A stretch of DNA of 42,982 nt from an uncultured Caryophanales bacterium (GTDB lineage Bacteria > Bacillota_I > Bacilli_A > RFN20 > CAG-826), in assembly GCA_946630435.1 (NCBI GenBank), contig CAMOYS010000003.1, positions 1-42,982 of the forward strand, written 5' to 3'. How positions within the stretch are numbered: the first letter of the stretch is position 1; the number at the start of each line of letters is the position of its first letter. The position numbers and the translations under genes are program-made. This document shows, piece after piece, positions 39,381 to 42,982 of the stretch. The notes beneath the pieces are model-generated. The model saw nothing but the letters and a program-made list of their open reading frames with translations, had not been told where the DNA came from and did no database searches.

Positions 39381-39624
39381 ACTTTATTTAATTAAACGAA
39401 TTAAAGACTTGGAAAATCTAATTGCTGGCGTTTCTAAAAAAGAAAGCGAAAGTGCCTATTATAGAGCAATGGCGTTTGATATGCTGGCAGACCGCCTAGA
39501 AATTCAAGTTATATGCGACCCAGTCAAACAAAAATACACTATTAGAATTGGCAAACAAGAATTTGAAGCAGATTTTAAATATGCCGAACTAATAAGGAGA
39601 GCATTAGACTATGGCAAACAATAG
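39364..39624 (+). CDS. Unknown 86-aa early protein
   Basis: ATG 39364 with GGAGG 9 bases upstream (MEKETELYLIKRIKDLENLI). The N-terminal half is a coiled coil, the rest mixed (YRAMAFDMLADRLEIQVICDP). The longer open frame starting at 39292 lacks a ribosome binding site. No family is recognised. Confidence 0.66.
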   Translation: MEKETELYLIKRIKDLENLIAGVSKKESESAYYRAMAFDMLADRLEIQVICDPVKQKYTIRIGKQEFEADFKYAELIRRALDYGKQ

Positions 39625-40315
39625 ACACCAAGTTTATGCGACTGGTAAAGTGGTTTATTATATAAACCATAAGCGTTTCTATAACGATAAAAACCAACGC
39701 AACGGTAGAGCCAAATGTCAGCAATATTGTTTAGATAACTTCCTAGACTTTAATGATGTTATCCAGTTCGATAGCGATACCGAGTGCGATTACTACGAAT
39801 ACTTACTTGAAAGACAAAAGCGTGGCGAAATATCCAACCTAACACATCACTTTCTAATTAAGGTGCAAAGCGAATTTGTTAATGCTAATGGCGATGTCAT
39901 ACCAGAGATTACATATAATGCCGACTTCATTTATAAAGAGGGCGACAAGCGTGTGGTGGTAGATGTTAAATCGAGCGAATACTTTTTAAACAATGACGGA
40001 GGTAGGTTTATCTTGCTAAAGTCCGTGTTCGATAAAGTGTTCCTAGAAAAAGGTTTATATATCAAAATCATCATCAAAAAGTCTAAAGGCGAATTTTATG
40101 AGTGGCACATAGGCGACAAGCAAAAGTCTGGGAAACTTATTAAAAAACAAAGTAGCCAAATCAAAGAGTTACGCAAGCAAATACACGCAACTGAAATGGC
40201 TAATCGCAAAGAAGAACGAGAAAAGGCACGCTTGATTGAATTAAGAGGTATTGAAAACCTTACTAGCAACCAAAGAAAGCGTCTAAAGGAACTGGAGGAT
40301 AAATATAGATTATGA
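39611..40315 (+). CDS. DUF1064-type nuclease
   Basis: A 234-residue protein. The central motif ITYNADFIYKEGDKRVVVDVKSSEY has the D-(x)n-D/E-x-K layout of PD-(D/E)XK nucleases and matches DUF1064 proteins, which in phages sit in place of a Holliday junction resolvase such as RusA. A long Lys/Arg/Glu-rich helix forms the C-terminus and is an addition to the usual domain. It probably processes recombination or replication intermediates. Confidence 0.85.
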   Translation: MANNRHQVYATGKVVYYINHKRFYNDKNQRNGRAKCQQYCLDNFLDFNDVIQFDSDTECDYYEYLLERQKRGEISNLTHHFLIKVQSEFVNANGDVIPEITYNADFIYKEGDKRVVVDVKSSEYFLNNDGGRFILLKSVFDKVFLEKGLYIKIIIKKSKGEFYEWHIGDKQKSGKLIKKQSSQIKELRKQIHATEMANRKEEREKARLIELRGIENLTSNQRKRLKELEDKYRL

Positions 40316-40476
40316 ATAAAACCGAATTTATAGAAACTCTAATGAGTGATGAACAGCCACCAGTCACTAGGGAACTAACACCGCTCGAAAAGTGCCTAAA
40401 GAAACGCAAAGTAAGTTGTTGTGAAAAGTGCGTAAGATATGAGGAATTTTGTAAGTATGAGAAACGAGAAGTATGA
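40312..40476 (+). CDS. Cys-rich 54-aa protein, possible zinc-binding
   Basis: It starts with the ATGA of the previous gene and reads MNKTEFIETLMSDEQPP ... with Cys at EKCLKKRKVSCCEKC and later EEFCKY. The CC-x-x-C arrangement could bind zinc. Overlap with the next gene is 20 bases. No family is recognised. Confidence 0.6.
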   Translation: MNKTEFIETLMSDEQPPVTRELTPLEKCLKKRKVSCCEKCVRYEEFCKYEKREV

Positions 40477-40792
40477 ATTACAAGATTTGATTAGAGTGGC
40501 TAAAGGCGAGGCAAGTATTGAAGATGTCGCTGAAACCTACAATGTTTCGCTTAATAGTGTTCGTTGTGCTATGGCTAGGCGAGGTATCTTCAAAACTAAA
40601 AAGAAAATCAAAATCGTTTCCCCTTATAAAGTTATTATCGTTAATTCAATTCAAGAGTGTTGCGACACCTTAAAGTTATCTAGGACAACAATTAAAAAAG
40701 CGTTGCACGGACAACGAGTTCCTATATTAGATAACTTGCAAATTAAAATTATGGAGGTAAGTAAATATGCCGAAGAAAAAACAACTCGTTAG
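40457..40792 (+). CDS. DNA-binding protein with NUMOD1-like helix-turn-helix
   Basis: The start is taken at ATG 40457; the product has 111 residues. Residues about 10-45 form one helix-turn-helix (SIEDVAETYNVSLNSVRCAMARRGIF), and residues 60-102 a second of NUMOD1 type (VIIVNSIQECCDTLKLSRTTIKKALHGQ). NUMOD1 modules are DNA-binding tails of homing endonucleases and of some phage regulators. It precedes the terminase small subunit, so a regulatory role in packaging or late expression is possible. Confidence 0.65.
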   Translation: MRNEKYELQDLIRVAKGEASIEDVAETYNVSLNSVRCAMARRGIFKTKKKIKIVSPYKVIIVNSIQECCDTLKLSRTTIKKALHGQRVPILDNLQIKIMEVSKYAEEKTTR

Positions 40793-41255
40793 TGTGAGGG
40801 AACAAGAAAAAGAAGTCCCATATACCACTAAACAATATGAACACTTATTACAAGTTACTAAATTAGAAAAGCCTAATTTGAACGATAAACAAGCCGTTGA
40901 TAATGTTTTGAGTGCCTATTTCGATTTATGTAAAACAAACGAAATGAAGCCAGCCATAAGTGGTATTGGTATGGTGCTAGGTCTTTCTCGCAAACAAGTG
41001 TTAGATATTTGTAACGGACAAGTTAAATGTGAAAGCACCGATATTATTATTAGTTATTATCGTATGCTCGAAATGTTTGATGAAGTCGCTATGAAAGACG
41101 GAAAGATACCACAAATTACTGGTATGTTTATGGCTAAAAACAACTATGGTTACACTGATGGCGAAAAAGTCCAAATCGTTAAGGAAGAATTGACTAATGA
41201 GGAAATTGCCGAGAGATACCGCAAAATGCACGAAATCGTTAGCGAAGAAAAGTAG
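40767..41255 (+). CDS. terS: Terminase small subunit
   Basis: A 162-residue DNA-recognition subunit of the packaging enzyme. The GIGMVLGLSRKQVLDICNG stretch is a helix-turn-helix, and TGMFMAKNNYGYTDG near the end is the well-known 'FxLKNxFGYxD' type block of small terminase proteins in Firmicutes phages. GGAGGTAAG precedes the start. Unusually it does not lie beside terL; about 14 kb with two gene clusters separate them. Confidence 0.82.
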   Translation: MPKKKQLVSVREQEKEVPYTTKQYEHLLQVTKLEKPNLNDKQAVDNVLSAYFDLCKTNEMKPAISGIGMVLGLSRKQVLDICNGQVKCESTDIIISYYRMLEMFDEVAMKDGKIPQITGMFMAKNNYGYTDGEKVQIVKEELTNEEIAERYRKMHEIVSEEK

Positions 41256-41379
41256 GTTTGGGATATTCCTTAAAACTGGATATAGTCCTATTCTAATCAC
41301 TTATTCAAAGCAAGAGGCGGAAGATATTATAGGCACTCGCTACTCTAAACAATATGTTGTGAGGGAAATTTATGATTAG
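41197..41379 (+). CDS. Unknown 60-aa protein overlapping terS
   Basis: ATG 41197 with AAGGAAG 8 bases upstream, in the +1 frame within terS. The first 20 residues (MRKLPRDTAKCTKSLAKKSR) are low in information; the downstream part (TGYSPILITYSKQEAEDIIG) looks like a real small domain. It ends in ATGATT overlapping the next gene. The exact start is uncertain. Confidence 0.5.
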   Translation: MRKLPRDTAKCTKSLAKKSRFGIFLKTGYSPILITYSKQEAEDIIGTRYSKQYVVREIYD

Positions 41380-41665
41380 GTTTGTAGTCAACAAAAACGC
41401 TGATTTATCTAAATATGGCTTTGAGGAAGATACAAAAGAGTGGGTTGTATGGCAAGGCACTAGAAGATTATGGGTGCGTAAAAGCGACTATCTATTGCAT
41501 TTCAATATGATAACAAACGAAACACTTTCTATCTTCTACGATATGATAAAAGACAACATTGTTAAGTATGTTGATAAACCATTAAAACCTTGTAATTATC
41601 ACTATATAGGGCTAAGTAATGATGAATATAAATTAATTTTAGATAAACGGAATAAAGCCAAATAA
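41372..41665 (+). CDS. Unknown 97-aa protein, last gene of the early operon
   Basis: ATG 41372 follows GTGAGGGAAAT. The product begins MIRFVVNKNADLSKYGFEED and contains WVVWQGTRRLWVRKSDY and a C-terminal PLKPCNYHYIGLSNDEYKLI. A strong terminator follows at once. No family is recognised. Confidence 0.68.
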   Translation: MIRFVVNKNADLSKYGFEEDTKEWVVWQGTRRLWVRKSDYLLHFNMITNETLSIFYDMIKDNIVKYVDKPLKPCNYHYIGLSNDEYKLILDKRNKAK

Positions 41666-41674
41666 GGCACGAAA

Positions 41675-41708
41675 AAAAGGTAGGGTAGATAATTCCCTAC
41701 CTTTTATT
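41675..41708 (+). terminator. Terminator of the early rightward operon
   Basis: A perfect 11-bp stem AAAAGGTAGGG / CCCTACCTTTT with a 9-base loop and T-run. It marks the boundary between phage early genes and the leftward island. Confidence 0.9.
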
Positions 41709-41761
41709 GTTTTGTGGCTCTATGGTGCATTTTTGGAAGAAATAGAGGTATTTGAGCAAAA

Positions 41762-41791
41762 GAAAAAGGGTTAGCATTAAAGCCAACCCTT
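41762..41791 (-). terminator. Terminator of the leftward operon
   Basis: AAGGGTT pairs with AACCCTT, extended by GC/GC across an A-C mismatch, around a short loop; on the minus strand T's follow. It lies 6 bases after the FtsK-like gene. Confidence 0.7.
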
Positions 41792-41796
41792 GTGTT

Positions 41797-42789
41797 TTAT
41801 CCTTTAAATTCGTTTGCCCTCACGAACAAATCTTCTAATTGCTTTTCTGGAAATGCAACTTGAAATCTAATGAGGTTAATTCCGTTTTTGAATAAAGCGT
41901 CCCCACAACCTTTTAATTGTTCCGCACCTTTTTGGTCTAGGATAGTAATACTCTCTCTAATACTAGCGGTTTTGAGTGCGATACGATAAGGCATATTGGC
42001 TTTTATAAGTCCGCTACATACCTCAATTTTAGGGTTTTGAGTGGCGACAATTAGGTGCATACCAACCGCTCTACCTTTTTGTGCGATACGGACAATATCT
42101 TGTTCTACCTCAAATCTACTGGTTAACATTAAGTCCGCTAATTCATCAATGATTATGTATGTTTCACGCTCATATTTACCGCCATTTTCGTATCGACTAT
42201 CCATTTCGTTACACATAATTTTCATCAACTTTATGGCTTGTTCCGTTGTGCTTACATAAGTAGTCCCAACTAGGTTTTTAAAGCGGTTAAATTCCGTGCC
42301 TTTTGGGTCGATAATTACAACCTCGCCTTTCCCAAATCTATTCTTGCCATACCAACCAAAGATATTAAATAGTATGTTTCTTAATAGCACTGACTTACCG
42401 CCCCCAGTAGTTCCAGCAATAAGCAAGTGAGGTATTTTATCAAAATCAAGCGTTACAAGTTTACCCTCACTATCTACACCTATAACCATATCCCTATAGC
42501 CATTTTCGGCAAGTAGTTTGGTAAGCGACACGCTCGCATTATCATAAAGCCAAATCACTTTAAAATGTGCTTGCTTTGTTCGTTCTGCTTTCAAGTTAAC
42601 TCGATGAAAAGTGCCTATTTTATCAAGCAACTTGTCAATATATTTCATATTGAATTGTGATATGTCTTTGAGGTTAAAAAAGTGGGTTTCGCCTAGTGGT
42701 GTTTGCACGCTATCGACAAGCGTAACTGGTAGTCCTAGTTCGCCAAAATTTGTTTCTATAGTCTTTCCGTTTGTTTCTAAATTAGCCAT
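41797..42789 (-). CDS. FtsK/SpoIIIE-type DNA translocase ATPase
   Basis: A 330-residue protein with a Walker A at residues 126-133 (GTTGGGKS) and a Walker B at 212-217 (IIIDEL), followed by QKGRAVGMHLIVATQNP, the block that links FtsK, SpoIIIE and TraB-type proteins. The N-terminal 60 residues are specific. It lacks a membrane domain and the gamma (DNA-sequence-reading) domain. It is the last gene of a leftward operon of small accessory genes and begins 8 bases before the stop of a 28-residue membrane peptide. It may move DNA in transfer, segregation or dimer resolution of a plasmid-like module. No relaxase is visible. Confidence 0.88.
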   Translation of the reverse strand: MANLETNGKTIETNFGELGLPVTLVDSVQTPLGETHFFNLKDISQFNMKYIDKLLDKIGTFHRVNLKAERTKQAHFKVIWLYDNASVSLTKLLAENGYRDMVIGVDSEGKLVTLDFDKIPHLLIAGTTGGGKSVLLRNILFNIFGWYGKNRFGKGEVVIIDPKGTEFNRFKNLVGTTYVSTTEQAIKLMKIMCNEMDSRYENGGKYERETYIIIDELADLMLTSRFEVEQDIVRIAQKGRAVGMHLIVATQNPKIEVCSGLIKANMPYRIALKTASIRESITILDQKGAEQLKGCGDALFKNGINLIRFQVAFPEKQLEDLFVRANEFKG

Positions 42790-42868
42790 TTGCGTTAATC
42801 TCCCACAAAATCGAAATTATACCTAACATAACAAGTAGTGGTGGTATCGCTCTAGCAAGTTCAGTCAT
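42782..42868 (-). CDS. 28-residue single-helix membrane peptide overlapping the translocase
   Basis: ATG 42868, with AAAGGTGG upstream, opens a 28-codon frame (MTELARAIPPLLVMLGIISI ...). Residues about 8-22 are a membrane-spanning hydrophobic run. The TAA stop lies inside the start of the FtsK-like gene (8-base overlap), so the two are translationally coupled. The ATPase has no membrane segment of its own, so this peptide could tether it. Confidence 0.5.
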   Translation of the reverse strand: MTELARAIPPLLVMLGIISILWEINANG

Positions 42869-42870
42869 AA

Positions 42871-42982
42871 TTATTGATACCACCTTTCGTAATCTTCACA
42901 TTTTTTAATAGGCGTATCTTCCAAAATGCCAACCAGTCTTGTTTCCACCGGAATATAACACTTATTTGTTTCCTCACACAAG
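42871..42982 (-). CDS. Unknown 96-aa protein, 3' part (continues from base 1)
   Basis: The last 18 codons and the TAA (42873-42871) of the gene that starts at 234, plus the duplicated 55 bases. Read through the join, the tail is ILEDTPIKKCEDYERWYQ. See the entry at 1-234. Confidence 0.75.
   Translation of the reverse strand, partial: LCEETNKCYIPVETRLVGILEDTPIKKCEDYERWYQ
42928..42982. repeat. Terminal 55-bp repeat of bases 1-55 (assembly overlap)
   Basis: Exact repeat of the first 55 bases of the window. Because one ORF reads straight through the join, it is best explained as circular-assembly overlap and not as a biological terminal repeat. Confidence 0.85.

Noticed and set aside
42928-42982. 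Direct terminal repeat as physical phage ends
   Set aside because: It is only 55 bases long, the size of a typical assembly overlap, and a gene reads across it in frame.

Overview
The window is one complete temperate tailed-phage genome (long non-contractile tail, HK97-type capsid) assembled as a circle. Bases 1-55 repeat exactly at 42928-42982, and a leftward ORF reads without a break across that join (start at 234, stop at 42871), so the repeat is most likely assembly overlap and the real circle is about 42,927 bp. The DNA is AT-rich. TGA works as a normal stop codon, seen in many ATGA start/stop overlaps. Together with a surface-type protein resembling those of gut Bacilli/Mollicutes-like bacteria, this suggests a low-GC Firmicutes or Mollicutes-like host; the host is inference.

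Layout on the circle. (1) 41762-42927 joined to 1-6228: a leftward operon of about 19 small, mostly unknown genes, ending in a 28-residue membrane peptide and an FtsK/SpoIIIE-type ATPase. (2) 6229-6853: non-coding, repeat-containing. (3) 6854-8351: a second leftward cluster of small genes with a ribbon-helix-helix-like protein at its end and a strong terminator after it. (4) 8352-9240: AT-rich non-coding DNA with a perfect inverted repeat and a sigma70-type promoter. (5) 9241-12449: a short serine recombinase and a rightward train of small coupled genes, with one truncated ASCH-type gene remnant. (6) 12533-31461: the late operon: TerL, portal, scaffold, capsid, connectors, tail tube, frameshifted tail chaperones, tape measure, Dit, tail-tip protein, holin-like proteins, two fibre/receptor-binding proteins and a class 3 lipase. 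(7) 31462-31945: terminators and a candidate attP. (8) 31946-33360: tyrosine integrase and CI-like repressor (leftward). (9) 33484-41665: the early rightward operon: Cro-like protein, YqaJ exonuclease, DUF1351, RecT, replication initiator with an internal iteron array, SSB, DUF1064 nuclease and the small terminase subunit.

How the parts fit. Repressor and Cro face each other across divergent promoters. Integrase would recombine attP with the 3' end of a host tRNA gene. The early operon supplies recombination and replication functions, and the late operon builds the virion. Two things are unusual. No peptidoglycan-degrading endolysin is recognisable, and the last gene of the late operon is a lipase instead. 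The small and large terminase genes are separated by a roughly 14 kb block of tiny accessory genes that carries its own recombinase, an FtsK-like translocase and G-run ribosome binding sites unlike the rest of the phage. The block looks like a plasmid- or ICE-type module lodged in the phage.
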